Source of the DNA: Flavobacteriaceae bacterium MAR_2009_75
GTDB lineage: Bacteria > Bacteroidota > Bacteroidia > Flavobacteriales > Flavobacteriaceae
Length of the DNA: 64,000 bases
Reading direction: 5' to 3'
Assembly (NCBI GenBank): GCA_002813285.1
Contig: PHTZ01000001.1
Span: 2,851,501 to 2,915,500 of the forward strand
The notes beneath the pieces are model-generated. The model ran no database searches, had not been told where the DNA came from, and worked only from the letters and a program-made list of their open reading frames with translations. Both the position numbers and the translations under genes were made by a program. Of the stretch, positions 44,768 through 54,911 are shown piece after piece (the first letter of the stretch is position 1; every line of letters starts with the position of its first letter).

Positions 44768-47224
44768 ATGAACGATAATTCAGGTAAAATTTTAGATGGC
44801 CAAAATGAAGTGGATTTAAAATCTTTCTTTAGAAGAATTTACAAAAATAAATATCTTTTTCTGATAAGTGTCATAGGTTGTGTAGTTCTTGCAATAATTT
44901 ATATCAAGTTAGCCACGCCAGTTTATGAGGTATCCACATCATTGTTGATTGATTCGAAGGGTCGAAATAGAGTGCTGGGAGAAAGCGAATACGTAGAAGG
45001 GGGTGTGGGTTTAATAGAAATAGAGAAAAATCTTTATAATGAAATAGGTATCATCAAGTCATATAGTTTGATAAAGCAAACGGTAGAAGATTTAGATTTC
45101 CATATATCCTATTTTGCCAAAAGTGGTTTTAAAAATCAAGAACAGTATGGCTACTTTCCTTTTGAAGTGGTCTTGAACGATAGTTCGGCACAGATTTACG
45201 GAGTACCTTTTGAGGTGAAAGTCATTTCGGAGAATAAATATAAACTCTTTATTGATGCTGATGATTTCGTAGTTGCGAACCCGGTAAATGGTACCACCCG
45301 CCAAATTGAACAAGAATTGAACTTTAGTAAAGAATATTCTTTTGGAGATTCCGTAAACAACAATTTTTTCTCTTTCATAATTAAAAGGTCTTCTTACGAG
45401 GTGCCAGTTAACTCATATTCCGACAGCGAACTAAGCTTTACGATAAGGGATATTGACGATGTGGCTAATGAATACCTGGGTAAAGTTGACGTTAATAATA
45501 TAGATGTACAGGCCAGTATTTTTAAAATAGTTTCTGAAGGAGCCAATGTTGCGAAAGAAAAGGCATTTTTAGAAAAATTGACCGAAAATTACATTCATAA
45601 TGAATTGGGTTCAAGAAATAAAATAGCTTCAGGTAAAGAAGAATTTATTAGAGATCAACTTCATGGTATTTCAGATTCACTTTCAAAATTTGAAGTACGA
45701 CTTGAAGAGTTCAAAAAAGATAAAAAGGCGGTAAATCTGAGCGCTACAGCTACTAACGCCTTAGGTCAAACCAATGATTTGCAGATGCAGTCGGCGAAGT
45801 TAAAAATGGATATTGGCTATTATAACGCTGTCATCAACAGTGTCGAAAACAATAGAAATAGTGATGAATTTATAATGCCTTCAGGTATAGGTATAGAAGA
45901 TCCATTAATAAATCAAAACATTCTTGCATTAAAGCAATTGTATGATGAACGTTCGAAAAAGAAATTTTTTGTTACGAGTAACAATCAAGAGATGACGATT
46001 TTGAATAAGCAAGTTCAGGGTGCCACCGAGGTTTTGCTTAATAATCTTCGAAGTGCTGTTCAATCGTCTAGAATTGCTTTGGGCGGTTTGAATTCTCGTA
46101 TGTCAAGCATCGATAGCCAAATAAGTACTTTGCCAACTACAGAATTTGAGTTGCTCAATATTCAAAGACAGAGAACGCTTTATGAGAACTTGTTTAATTA
46201 TCTAAGCCAAGAGTTGGCTAAAACAGGTATTGCAAGAGCTGAAAACACCTCTGATACGCGTGTGCTTGATGAGGCACGAATGGAAGGCACTGAACCTATC
46301 AAACCTCAAAAAACATTGTTGTTCGCCTTAGCAATTATACTAGGGTTACTGCTGCCCATGGTAAAAATTATATTGTGGCCATCTGAAGCCGTAATTGAAA
46401 ATATTAATCAAATTTTGGCAAATAGTGAGATGCCCGTAATTGCGAACATTGTACATTATGATTCAAAGTCCAAAGGCTCTAAACTAGCAAAGAGTATTTC
46501 AAACGGGAATGCCGATAAAGTATTTGGTACATATTCTGAGATTGCACTATGGAAGCAAAAAGAATCTTTTAGAGAGTTGGGGGCCAATCTTAAATTGATT
46601 AATTCTTCAGGTAAGGGTGTTATTGGAATTACATCAATATTACCGGAGGAAGGTAAAACCTACAATGCTATCAATCTAGGTATTACACTCGCGGAAGCTG
46701 GCAAAAAGACGATTATTGTTGATACAGACTTAAGAAATCCAAGTTTGGTAGAACGTTTAAATGAGGCAGAGACGAAAGGTCTTTCTAATTATCTAACGGG
46801 TGAGATAGATAATTATAAGAATATTGTTTATTCACATAAAAAAGTATCGAATTTAAAGTTCATACCTACATCAGTGCTGCAGGGGAACGTTCATGAACTT
46901 CTTTCCAGCGATAAGATGACTGGTTTGTTAGATAGTTTGAAACATGAATATGACTACGTCATACTCGACACTCCGGCGGTGGGGTTAGTTTCTGACTTTC
47001 TGTTGTTGCTTGACTCTATGGATATTAATTTATTCGTTGTACGAAGAAATATCTCAAAAGTTAACTTTTTAGAAGATTTGGATCAATTAATTCCAAGCGA
47101 AAAAAAGAAAAAGAGTTATATAATTTTTAATGGCGCCCTCAAAAAAGGAAATAGGTATGGCTATAGGTCAAAGTATGGCGTAAATCAAGAAGAGCAGTTG
47201 GTAGATGAAAAATTGTCTGTCTAG
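44768..47224 (+). CDS. polysaccharide co-polymerase / tyrosine autokinase (Wzc-like)
   Basis: Inner-membrane protein controlling chain length and export. The 818-residue protein has TM1 (YLFLISVIGCVVLAIIYIKL), a long periplasmic Wzz domain with coiled coil (about 270-480), TM2 (LLFALAIILGLLLPMVKIIL, about 515-535) and a cytosolic BY-kinase domain. Kinase motifs are ITSILPEEGKTYNAINLG (Walker A, about 620), KKTIIVDTDLRNP (Walker A') and YDYVILDTPAVGL (Walker B). The C-terminal tail has several Tyr (NRYGYRSKYGV), the autophosphorylation cluster. The ATG at 44768 is preferred over an upstream TTG at 44750. It stands directly after the Wza-like gene. Confidence 0.94.
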   Translation: MNDNSGKILDGQNEVDLKSFFRRIYKNKYLFLISVIGCVVLAIIYIKLATPVYEVSTSLLIDSKGRNRVLGESEYVEGGVGLIEIEKNLYNEIGIIKSYSLIKQTVEDLDFHISYFAKSGFKNQEQYGYFPFEVVLNDSSAQIYGVPFEVKVISENKYKLFIDADDFVVANPVNGTTRQIEQELNFSKEYSFGDSVNNNFFSFIIKRSSYEVPVNSYSDSELSFTIRDIDDVANEYLGKVDVNNIDVQASIFKIVSEGANVAKEKAFLEKLTENYIHNELGSRNKIASGKEEFIRDQLHGISDSLSKFEVRLEEFKKDKKAVNLSATATNALGQTNDLQMQSAKLKMDIGYYNAVINSVENNRNSDEFIMPSGIGIEDPLINQNILALKQLYDERSKKKFFVTSNNQEMTILNKQVQGATEVLLNNLRSAVQSSRIALGGLNSRMSSIDSQISTLPTTEFELLNIQRQRTLYENLFNYLSQELAKTGIARAENTSDTRVLDEARMEGTEPIKPQKTLLFALAIILGLLLPMVKIILWPSEAVIENINQILANSEMPVIANIVHYDSKSKGSKLAKSISNGNADKVFGTYSEIALWKQKESFRELGANLKLINSSGKGVIGITSILPEEGKTYNAINLGITLAEAGKKTIIVDTDLRNPSLVERLNEAETKGLSNYLTGEIDNYKNIVYSHKKVSNLKFIPTSVLQGNVHELLSSDKMTGLLDSLKHEYDYVILDTPAVGLVSDFLLLLDSMDINLFVVRRNISKVNFLEDLDQLIPSEKKKKSYIIFNGALKKGNRYGYRSKYGVNQEEQLVDEKLSV

Positions 47225-47264
47225 GAAGACGGAGAGTCGGAGCGACTAAGTGCATTTATAAACC

Positions 47265-48596
47265 ATGAAAGATATTCCTAAGCATTTATTGTTGTTTGTT
47301 TTGCTTACTTACCCCATTGTAAGTTATTTAATTTTTGAATTAACTTCAATGGAGCCCAATTATGTTTTAGGGTTTCTATTTGTAATTTATTTGGGATATA
47401 TCCTGTTTCTTGCGTTTGAGTTTAATCGTAAATTAATTATTCCCAATTACTTAATTGTTTTTGGTCTCTTTACACTATACGCCATTTTCGGTAATATGTT
47501 TGTCTCAGATGATTTGAGAGAAGAAGGTATTGTTAAATATTTATATTCAAACCCGTTTCTTCAAACCTTTTTCGGACTCTTAGTTATCGAAAATATTCAA
47601 GTAGATAAAAAATGGATCAAGTTTGCTCAAATAGCTTTGGGCTTAACCTTGATAATCGCTTCCGTTGTGTCTATAAATCAAATTGTAGACCCATTGTTTC
47701 TTACAAAGGAAACCGATTTTGTGCAAGGTCTATCCTATGACAGATTAACAGAATATTATTCAAGTAACCCAACAGAAAAAACCGGTGACGTTGATCGTTT
47801 TTTCGACGGTTACCGTTTATCTATTTTTTCCTATATCAATGAAGTTTCTGTCGGATTCGATTTGATTGCCATTTTTAGTATTCTCTTGGCAATAAGATTG
47901 CGAAACAGGTTTTATTCTTTAGTTCTGATTCTTTCTTCGGCCGCCGTGGGTTTTTTATCAAGTGCAAGATGGATTATGTTGAATTTTTTTGTGGTTGCAA
48001 GCCAAAAGTTTTTTCTTAAAAATAATGTCGTTCTAGCCATTCTTAAATTTACTTTATTTGGAATTATACTATTTGCGGTTTTAATAGCAGGTATAAATTT
48101 TACAGGTATAAATTTGAATACCTTCGTTCAAGAAAGACTTTTAGCTGATAGTGCAGGTACAAGATTGTTGGCCTTTGAAGTTTTTTTTAAGGTTTTTCCT
48201 GATAATCCTATTTTCGGCACGTTGGGTGTTGATACCGAGAAAATGATTAGGTTGCTAAATGGTAGAAGCTCGCAAATTCATGTAGGTTATCTGAAACTTT
48301 TCTATTATTACGGACTTATAGGTGGAATAATTTATTTGTCATTTTTAGCTCTCTTGTTCAAACGTATGTGGAAAATTGGAAAGTCATCGAACTACTGGGG
48401 CGGTTTTTTCGCTTTTTTGGCTTTTGCAATTGCTAATCTTACATTGGTTAAGTTCGATTTGTTTCACTATGGTTTGTTGTTGGCAATTTTGTTTTCCAAC
48501 TTTTTCTATGGACTTAACGATAATACCTTAACAAACTCAACTCTTAGAAGATCAAAAACAGAAATCAAACAGAACGGTTTGCTCCTTAGAGGTTGA
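47265..48596 (+). CDS. O-antigen/exopolysaccharide polymerase (Wzy-like)
   Basis: A 443-residue integral membrane protein with about ten to twelve hydrophobic helices and a long periplasmic loop in the middle (about 130-190). The segment SSARWIMLNFFVVASQKFF and the loop NPIFGTLGVDTEKM with a following Arg-rich stretch (IRLLNGRSSQIHVGYLKLFYYYG) resemble the Wzy_C/O-antigen ligase family, where the H-x-x-x-L-x-x-x-x-x-x-G pattern (HVGYLKLFYYYG) is typical. Position between Wzc-like and Wzx genes supports a polymerase role. Wzy proteins are poorly conserved, so a ligase cannot be excluded. Confidence 0.85.
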   Translation: MKDIPKHLLLFVLLTYPIVSYLIFELTSMEPNYVLGFLFVIYLGYILFLAFEFNRKLIIPNYLIVFGLFTLYAIFGNMFVSDDLREEGIVKYLYSNPFLQTFFGLLVIENIQVDKKWIKFAQIALGLTLIIASVVSINQIVDPLFLTKETDFVQGLSYDRLTEYYSSNPTEKTGDVDRFFDGYRLSIFSYINEVSVGFDLIAIFSILLAIRLRNRFYSLVLILSSAAVGFLSSARWIMLNFFVVASQKFFLKNNVVLAILKFTLFGIILFAVLIAGINFTGINLNTFVQERLLADSAGTRLLAFEVFFKVFPDNPIFGTLGVDTEKMIRLLNGRSSQIHVGYLKLFYYYGLIGGIIYLSFLALLFKRMWKIGKSSNYWGGFFAFLAFAIANLTLVKFDLFHYGLLLAILFSNFFYGLNDNTLTNSTLRRSKTEIKQNGLLLRG

Positions 48597-48624
48597 CCAA
48601 CAATAATAGCAAGCAGTATTATCA

Positions 48625-49998
48625 ATGAACAATCCTCTAACTAGTTTAATTAAGTACATTGATGGTTTTGTCACGAAGGGTCACCAGAGATCTGTAAAGG
48701 CCAAAAAGAATATTTTTGCATCTTTTTTAATTAAGGGAACGAGTATATTTATTGGGTTCTATATGGTTCCGCTGACCATTGGGTATGTGGCAAAAGAACA
48801 GTATGGTGTTTGGCTTACACTCTCTTCGGTGGTGGGCTGGTTCAGTTTTTTCGATATAGGGTTAGGTAATGGTTTAAGAAATAAGCTCGCAGTTGCTCTT
48901 GCAGAGAATGATATGGAACGGGCCAAGACTTATGTCAGTTCTACCTATGCAATTTTGAGCTTTATTATTAGTGGTATTATGCTGATTTTCTTTGTCTTAC
49001 AACCTTTTTTAGATTGGCAGGGCATTTTAAACACTAAAGAGATTGGTGCTGAAGAGTTGAGATTGGTCGCGATAGCGACTTTCAGCTTTTTTTGTATCAA
49101 TTTTCTGCTGAAAATTATTCATTCTATATTCTTTGCTTACCAAAAACCTGCCTTACAGGGCTTGTTTAATTTATTTGGTAATATTTTGGCGCTGATCGTT
49201 GTTTTTGTTTTGACAAAAACCACCCAAGGCTCCTTACTGTATTTATCTTTGGCCCTAGGTCTTGCTCCCATGCTGGTTCTTATAGTGGTAAGCTTAATTA
49301 TGTTTCAAGGTGATTTTCGTGCTATCGCACCCTCCTTGGCATATATAAAAAAAGACCAGTTTTCAGAATTATGGGGTTTGGGAGGTAGATTTTTTATCGT
49401 GCAAATTTCATTTATAATAATCTATTCAACCGATAATTTGATAATCACTCAATTATTAGGACCTCAAGAAGTTCCCGCATATTCGGTGGCTCATAAATAT
49501 TTTGGATTGATAACTGCGGTTTTTGCTATTATTTCGGCGCCTTTTTGGTCGGCATACACAGAAGCTTACACTAAGAAAGATGTTGATTGGATATTGTCAA
49601 CCAATAGAAAGTTGATTAAAGCATGGGCCGGTTTAGTACTTTTAAGTCTATTAATGCTAGTAGGTTCTTCCTATTTCTATAAATTTTGGGTGCCAGAAAT
49701 TGAGGTGCCAGTGCTACTCTCAATTATCATGTGTATATATGTGAATGTACTTACTTGGGGTAATATCTTTGTTGTTTTTATAAATGGAGTAGGCAAAATA
49801 CAGTTACAGTTGATAATTGGTATTGTTAGTATGGTCATAAATATTCCCTTGTCCTATTTTTTTGCATCGACGCTTGGTTTAGAGTCAGCAGGTGTGATAT
49901 TAGCGAGTATTATTTCGGTTGCCTATGGTCCCATTTTAGCACCTATTCAATTTAAGAAAATCATTAATGGCACCGCTACAGGGCTATGGAACAAATAA
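48625..49998 (+). CDS. polysaccharide repeat-unit flippase (Wzx-like, MATE/MVF fold)
   Basis: Flips lipid-linked repeat units across the inner membrane. The 457-residue protein has about 12-14 TM helices with the polysaccharide-synt family pattern at the start (IFASFLIKGTSIFIGFYMVP, EQYGVWLTLSSVVGWFSFFD, IGLGNGLRNKLAVALAEND). The charged G-N-G-L-R-N-K motif is typical of this family. It is preceded by the polymerase gene and followed after 12 bp by glycosyltransferases, completing a Wzx/Wzy pathway. Confidence 0.93.
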   Translation: MNNPLTSLIKYIDGFVTKGHQRSVKAKKNIFASFLIKGTSIFIGFYMVPLTIGYVAKEQYGVWLTLSSVVGWFSFFDIGLGNGLRNKLAVALAENDMERAKTYVSSTYAILSFIISGIMLIFFVLQPFLDWQGILNTKEIGAEELRLVAIATFSFFCINFLLKIIHSIFFAYQKPALQGLFNLFGNILALIVVFVLTKTTQGSLLYLSLALGLAPMLVLIVVSLIMFQGDFRAIAPSLAYIKKDQFSELWGLGGRFFIVQISFIIIYSTDNLIITQLLGPQEVPAYSVAHKYFGLITAVFAIISAPFWSAYTEAYTKKDVDWILSTNRKLIKAWAGLVLLSLLMLVGSSYFYKFWVPEIEVPVLLSIIMCIYVNVLTWGNIFVVFINGVGKIQLQLIIGIVSMVINIPLSYFFASTLGLESAGVILASIISVAYGPILAPIQFKKIINGTATGLWNK

Positions 49999-50010
49999 TA
50001 AAATAAAAGT

Positions 50011-51276
50011 ATGCGACTTCTCTGGTTTTCAAATAGGCCTCCCCTAGGGGCATTAAATTCTAAAAAAAGTGTGGGCGGTAGTTGGATTGAGTCTTTAGAG
50101 CAGGAATTCAAAAAATACCCTCATATTGATTTGGGAATAGTTTATAATGAACTTGCCAGCGAAAAAGCTGAAATTCAATCAAAAGACTCGAATACAAAAT
50201 ATTTTATGGTTCCTAGAGACCCCTATGGTAAATTCGATAGATGGGCGGAGCGCTTTTTGAGTCAGTCCCCTTCCGAAAAGACCCTTAGCGGTTACCTTGA
50301 AGTCGTTGATCAGTTTCAACCTGATGTAATTTTGTTTTTCGGTACGGAATCAGATTTCCCCTTGATAATACCTGAGCTAAAAATACCATCAGTAATTTGG
50401 TTTCAAGGAAACCTCACTGTTTATGACCTCATGTATGAGAGTGGAATCTCTATAAAAAAAACGTTGAGTTTCGAAAAACTCAAACATTTTTTAACAGGTG
50501 ATACTATGTATCATAATTATTTGAGATTTAAGAAGCTAGTAGAAAGGGAAAAGAAAATTTTTTCCTACGCGCAAAATTTTATCGGAAGAACTTCATGGGA
50601 TCGACGATTGGTAGGTATGATGTCTCCCCAGGCAAAATATTGGCATTGTGACGAAGCTATGAGACCGCCCTTTTGGGAAAATGTATGGCAATCAAAACTA
50701 GATAGAAATGAGCTGGTCATTACCACTACTATTAGAGGCAATTTATATAAGGGATTGGAAACAGTGTTTAGAGCGGCAGATATTTTAAGTGAAAGGATTC
50801 AAAAGCAACTTAGTTGGAGAATAATGGGTATAGCCGAAAACTCGGTTTACGCTAAAACAGCCAGAAAAATTGCAAACTTCGATAAGTCAAGAAAAGAGGT
50901 GGTTCTAATGGGTAACAAATCTAGTGATGAGCTAATCGCCGAATTGTTGAATGCCGATATGTATGTACATCCCTCACATATTGAAAATAGTCCGAATGGC
51001 GTTCAAGAAGCGATGTTATTGGGTATGCCGATTGTTGCAACCAATGTTGGTGGCACCCCCAGTCTATTAGAAGATGGATTAGAAGGTAAACTGGTACAAA
51101 ATAACGATCCTTATGCACTCGCTGGAGCAATATATGAATTTCATACGAATACTTTGGAAGCTGAACATATGGGTAAAAAAGCTAGGGAACGAGGTCTGGT
51201 ACGAAACAGTAATGAAAAAATTTGTAAAGACTTATTAGAGATATTTCATCAATTGACTGATCCAAATAACGGTTAG
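50011..51276 (+). CDS. glycosyltransferase, GT-B fold (GT4-like)
   Basis: A 421-residue cytosolic glycosyltransferase. The start MRLLWFSNRPPLGALNSKK is typical of the GT4 N-terminal Rossmann domain. The C-terminal donor-binding domain has VITTTIRGNLYKGLETVFRA (binding loop), YVHPSHIENSPNGVQEAM (E-x7-E motif) and GMPIVATNVGGTPSLLEDG. Sugar specificity cannot be told. It follows the flippase gene by 12 bp. Confidence 0.9.
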   Translation: MRLLWFSNRPPLGALNSKKSVGGSWIESLEQEFKKYPHIDLGIVYNELASEKAEIQSKDSNTKYFMVPRDPYGKFDRWAERFLSQSPSEKTLSGYLEVVDQFQPDVILFFGTESDFPLIIPELKIPSVIWFQGNLTVYDLMYESGISIKKTLSFEKLKHFLTGDTMYHNYLRFKKLVEREKKIFSYAQNFIGRTSWDRRLVGMMSPQAKYWHCDEAMRPPFWENVWQSKLDRNELVITTTIRGNLYKGLETVFRAADILSERIQKQLSWRIMGIAENSVYAKTARKIANFDKSRKEVVLMGNKSSDELIAELLNADMYVHPSHIENSPNGVQEAMLLGMPIVATNVGGTPSLLEDGLEGKLVQNNDPYALAGAIYEFHTNTLEAEHMGKKARERGLVRNSNEKICKDLLEIFHQLTDPNNG

Positions 51277-51317
51277 ATAGCAATTGTCAATAATATTGAC
51301 ATTAAATATGAATTAGT

Positions 51318-52520
51318 TTGAAAAGAGAAGAGCAAGAAAGACAAAAGCAGGTCGTATTTTTAGGAGAAGCAAGATTTCCGTATGGTTTTGCTTCTGTTCA
51401 ACGTATGACGTTAATGGCTAAAGCATTCTTGTATGAAGAAATTAAGCCTACTGTCATATGCCGAAAGGGATCATGGGATCAAGGTACACATGCTAATTTC
51501 AAATGGCGTGGCACTTATGAGGGGATCGATTATATATACACCTCAAAGCAAGTTCATAAACCTAAGGGTTTTGTAAACAGAAATGTTCAAAAAATTAAAG
51601 GAGTTTATGGAGAATATTTTTTTCTGAAAGAACTTAAAAAAAAGTCTGGTATCGACATGGCTATTCTATCCAATAGAAAATTGTTTCATGTAATCAGGTA
51701 CCTCTTTTTTTCTAAAATTTTTGGTTTTCCCATAGCTGTAAATTTGGTTGAGATGGCTTCGGCCATGAACCACAAAAAAGGCCTTTTTACAAAACTCAAC
51801 GACTATTTACTTGATAGGTGGGTGGTAAAGTTTTACGACGGAGCATTGCCCATAAGTGATAAGCTTCAAAATTATTATGCCGAATCGGCGCCTTCAAAGC
51901 CCAATACCAAGCTACCTATCATCTGTGATTTTAAGAAATTTGAGATTAAAAAAGAATCGGTTGAAAGCTATTTTCTCTATTGCGGAAGTATTTTTTATAA
52001 AGAGGTTATCGAGTTTATTTTGGAATCTTACCGGCATCTCACTCCTAATACGGGTTTCAAATTGTATATGATAGTTAGTGGTGAAAGCAAATCGGAAGTT
52101 TTGAGATATCAAGATGAAATCAATAGTTCTTTTCCTGAAGCTCCTATTAAATTGTTCTCCAACATACCGTATAGTGAATTGGTAGAATTGTACGTGAATG
52201 CAAAGGCCTTATTGATTCCTTTAAGACCTACTTTGCAAGATGCTTCGAGATTTCCACATAAGATAGGAGAATATCTTGCTGCTGGTAACCCCGTAGTTAC
52301 TACTGCTGTGGGTGAAATAAATACCTATTTTACAGATGGATTAAATGCTTTGGTTGCCGAATCATACGATATTGATGAGTTTGCTCAAAAACTAAGGTTC
52401 GTAGAAGACAATGAACATCGAGCTGTCGAAATTGGCCTTGGAGGTAAGAAGATGGGTTTCAAAGAGTTTGATTACCACTCACACGGTAAGAGATTAAAAG
52501 ATTTTATGAACAAACTTTGA
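51318..52520 (+). CDS. glycosyltransferase, GT-B fold (GT4-like)
   Basis: A 400-residue glycosyltransferase starting with TTG (no closer ATG fits). The N-terminal domain begins after a short charged leader at QVVFLGEARFPYGFASVQRM. The C-terminal domain has FLYCGSIFYKEVIEFILES and ALLIPLRPTLQDASRFPHKI, then GEYLAAGNPVVTTAVGEIN, matching the donor-binding region of GT4 enzymes. The next gene begins within or just after its stop. Confidence 0.87.
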   Translation: MKREEQERQKQVVFLGEARFPYGFASVQRMTLMAKAFLYEEIKPTVICRKGSWDQGTHANFKWRGTYEGIDYIYTSKQVHKPKGFVNRNVQKIKGVYGEYFFLKELKKKSGIDMAILSNRKLFHVIRYLFFSKIFGFPIAVNLVEMASAMNHKKGLFTKLNDYLLDRWVVKFYDGALPISDKLQNYYAESAPSKPNTKLPIICDFKKFEIKKESVESYFLYCGSIFYKEVIEFILESYRHLTPNTGFKLYMIVSGESKSEVLRYQDEINSSFPEAPIKLFSNIPYSELVELYVNAKALLIPLRPTLQDASRFPHKIGEYLAAGNPVVTTAVGEINTYFTDGLNALVAESYDIDEFAQKLRFVEDNEHRAVEIGLGGKKMGFKEFDYHSHGKRLKDFMNKL

Positions 52521-52573
52521 TTCCAATGGTTTTTCACACCAATTTGAAATTAGAGGGCTTCAAAAATAAAATT

Positions 52574-53704
52574 ATGAAAGTTGTATTGGTAGGTGATTTT
52601 CCAGAAGGTGATAAAACCTATGGTGGTGTGCAGGGGGTTTTGGTAAATATGACCAATGCTTTTTTAAATCGTGACGATATCAAATTGGTATTAGTGTCAA
52701 CGACTCCTGCCTGTACTTTTGAAAATTTCAAAAATAGGTGTTCCGTTTTTACGATCAATTTTAGAAGTTCTTTTTTTAAGGCCCGAAAAGATTTTGATTT
52801 CATTATCGAAAAGGAAAATCCCGATATAATACATTTACAGGGTGTCGTGCCGGGTGTATTGTTATTTCGAAGAAAGTATGAGCAAAATTTTGTGGTAACC
52901 CAACATGCCATCTTAGGGGAAGAAAGAATACTTCAGGTCAATAAAAAACGAAAGGTGCTCTTTCGATTGAAAGAGCTAACAGAGAATTTTTATCTGAAAA
53001 GAATAAAGAACATTGTTTTTATTTCAGACTATAATAAGCAAATATATCTTCGTAATAATAAAAGAGCTCATGAAATAAATTATGAACTTATTGCCAATCC
53101 AGTGAACGATATTTTTTATGAAAATGAGCCAGTTTTAAATTACACATCATCGAATGACGTTTATTTTGTTGGTGAAATAAAAAAAAGAAAGGGGTTGCAT
53201 TTATTGATTCAGGCAGTTAATTTGTTGAAAATTAAAAACTTACAAATTAAGGTACATGTCATAGGAGGATATAAAGAACAAGAATATAGGCGTGAGATTG
53301 AAGCTTTGATAAAGAAATTAAAAGTTGAAGATCAAATATTTTTCTGCGGATGGAAAAACCAAACGGAAGTACTTGAATATGCCAAAGAAATTCCGGTTTT
53401 CGTGCTGCCATCTTATCAAGAGACCTTGCCTCTAAGCATTGCTGAGGCGATGAGTCAAGGTAAGGCGGTTGTTGCCACTAATATATGTGGTATACCAGAA
53501 ATGATTGAACATGGCCAATCAGGATATTTATTTGAAAAAGGAAATTTTGATGAGTTGGCACAAATTCTTGAAGAAATTTTCAGCAATCCAGAAAGATTAA
53601 GAAAGGTGTCGGCCAATGCCTTGGTTAGAAGTGAAAAATACCGGCCAATGAATGTAATAGAAAATACAATAGGTTTTTATAAAAAAGTTTTGGAGAAGGG
53701 TTAG
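52574..53704 (+). CDS. glycosyltransferase family 4
   Basis: A 376-residue GT4 enzyme. With start at 52574 it opens MKVVLVGDFPEGDKTYGGVQ, a classic N-terminus with the G-G-V-Q acceptor loop. The donor domain shows VYFVGEIKKRKGLHLLIQAV, FFCGWKNQTEVLEYAKEIPV and YQETLPLSIAEAMSQGKAVV with the E-x7-E motif, then ATNICGIPEMI. An in-frame ATG-like start at 52517 overlapping the previous stop would add 19 residues and is less likely. Linkage and sugar are unknown. Confidence 0.92.
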   Translation: MKVVLVGDFPEGDKTYGGVQGVLVNMTNAFLNRDDIKLVLVSTTPACTFENFKNRCSVFTINFRSSFFKARKDFDFIIEKENPDIIHLQGVVPGVLLFRRKYEQNFVVTQHAILGEERILQVNKKRKVLFRLKELTENFYLKRIKNIVFISDYNKQIYLRNNKRAHEINYELIANPVNDIFYENEPVLNYTSSNDVYFVGEIKKRKGLHLLIQAVNLLKIKNLQIKVHVIGGYKEQEYRREIEALIKKLKVEDQIFFCGWKNQTEVLEYAKEIPVFVLPSYQETLPLSIAEAMSQGKAVVATNICGIPEMIEHGQSGYLFEKGNFDELAQILEEIFSNPERLRKVSANALVRSEKYRPMNVIENTIGFYKKVLEKG

Positions 53705-53740
53705 GGTGAACTCTAAAGGCTTCGTTTAAATACAGCTGTT

Positions 53741-54838
53741 ATGAAGGTTTTGTTATTGATAGAAAGTCTGACCTCGGGCGGAAGGGAAAGAAGGCTGATA
53801 GAATTGGTGAAGGGTTGTGAATCGTATCCTGATATCGAATTGGGCCTGATTGTTTTTTCTGATAGAATCCACTATAAAGAGATATATGATCTAGATATCC
53901 CGGTTACCATTTTAAAAAGAGTTCCCAAAAAAAATCCTAAAGTATTTTACAGACTTTACAAATACTCTAAAGAGTGGAAACCAGATGTGGTACATTCATG
54001 GGGTTCTATGTCAACAATTTTGTCCATTCCAACTACTCAAGCATTGGGCATACCACTGATTAATGGCAGTATTGTAGATGCACCGGAGAATTTGTCCATT
54101 TTTAACAAAGATTATTTTAGGGCGCAATTGGCATATCCTTTTTCCAAAGTAGTTATAGGCAATTCCAATGCTGGCCTAATCGCTTATAATGTTCCTGAAA
54201 GTAAAAAAAGGTGTATTTATAACGGATTTGACCTAAATCGAATAAATAACTTGGAAAGCAATGAAAATATTCGATTAAAGTTTCAAATTCAAACAGCAAA
54301 AGTAGTGGGCATGGTAGGTAGTTTTTCGCCAAGAAAAGATTTTATAACTTATATAAAGGCAGCCTTGAACCTATTGGCCACCCTTGACGATGTCACCTTT
54401 CTCGCCATTGGCGATGGCCCTCAACTGGAAGAATGTAAAAAACTGGTGCCATCTAATTATAGAAAGAGATTTATTTTTACAGGTATCCAAAAAGACGTTG
54501 AATCTCTAGTTTCCATATTTGATGTCGGAGTACTTTCAACCAATACTAAAGTACATGGTGAGGGAATTTCCAATGCGATTTTAGAATACATGGCACTTGG
54601 TAAGCCTACGGTGGCCACCACAGGTGGTGGAACGAACGAGGCTATCGTAGATGGGGAAACAGGGTTTCTTGTCGCACCCGATTCCGTAGAAGATTTGGTA
54701 CAAAAACTAACCCTGGTTTTGACGAATGATGTTCTCCGTACCAAAATGGGTAAGGCCGCCAGAAATAGAATGGAAAAGCTATTCATGTTAGATCGAATGA
54801 CCGAGCAGTATATTACCCTTTATCGTAGATATGTATAA
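53741..54838 (+). CDS. glycosyltransferase family 4
   Basis: A 365-residue GT4 enzyme starting MKVLLLIESLTSGGRERRLI, where S-G-G-x-E/R is the usual N-terminal loop. The donor domain has VGMVGSFSPRKDFITYIKAA, GDGPQLEECKKLV, FTGIQKDVESLVSIFDVGVL and HGEGISNAILEYMALGKPTV with the E-x7-E motif, then ATTGGGTNEAIVDG. All key positions are present. Confidence 0.93.
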   Translation: MKVLLLIESLTSGGRERRLIELVKGCESYPDIELGLIVFSDRIHYKEIYDLDIPVTILKRVPKKNPKVFYRLYKYSKEWKPDVVHSWGSMSTILSIPTTQALGIPLINGSIVDAPENLSIFNKDYFRAQLAYPFSKVVIGNSNAGLIAYNVPESKKRCIYNGFDLNRINNLESNENIRLKFQIQTAKVVGMVGSFSPRKDFITYIKAALNLLATLDDVTFLAIGDGPQLEECKKLVPSNYRKRFIFTGIQKDVESLVSIFDVGVLSTNTKVHGEGISNAILEYMALGKPTVATTGGGTNEAIVDGETGFLVAPDSVEDLVQKLTLVLTNDVLRTKMGKAARNRMEKLFMLDRMTEQYITLYRRYV

Positions 54839-54911
54839 ACAAGGTCTAGTGTTGAGAATTTTCATTCGCTAAATCCAGAAAAAGGATTGATGGAATAACA
54901 ATCTAAACTGT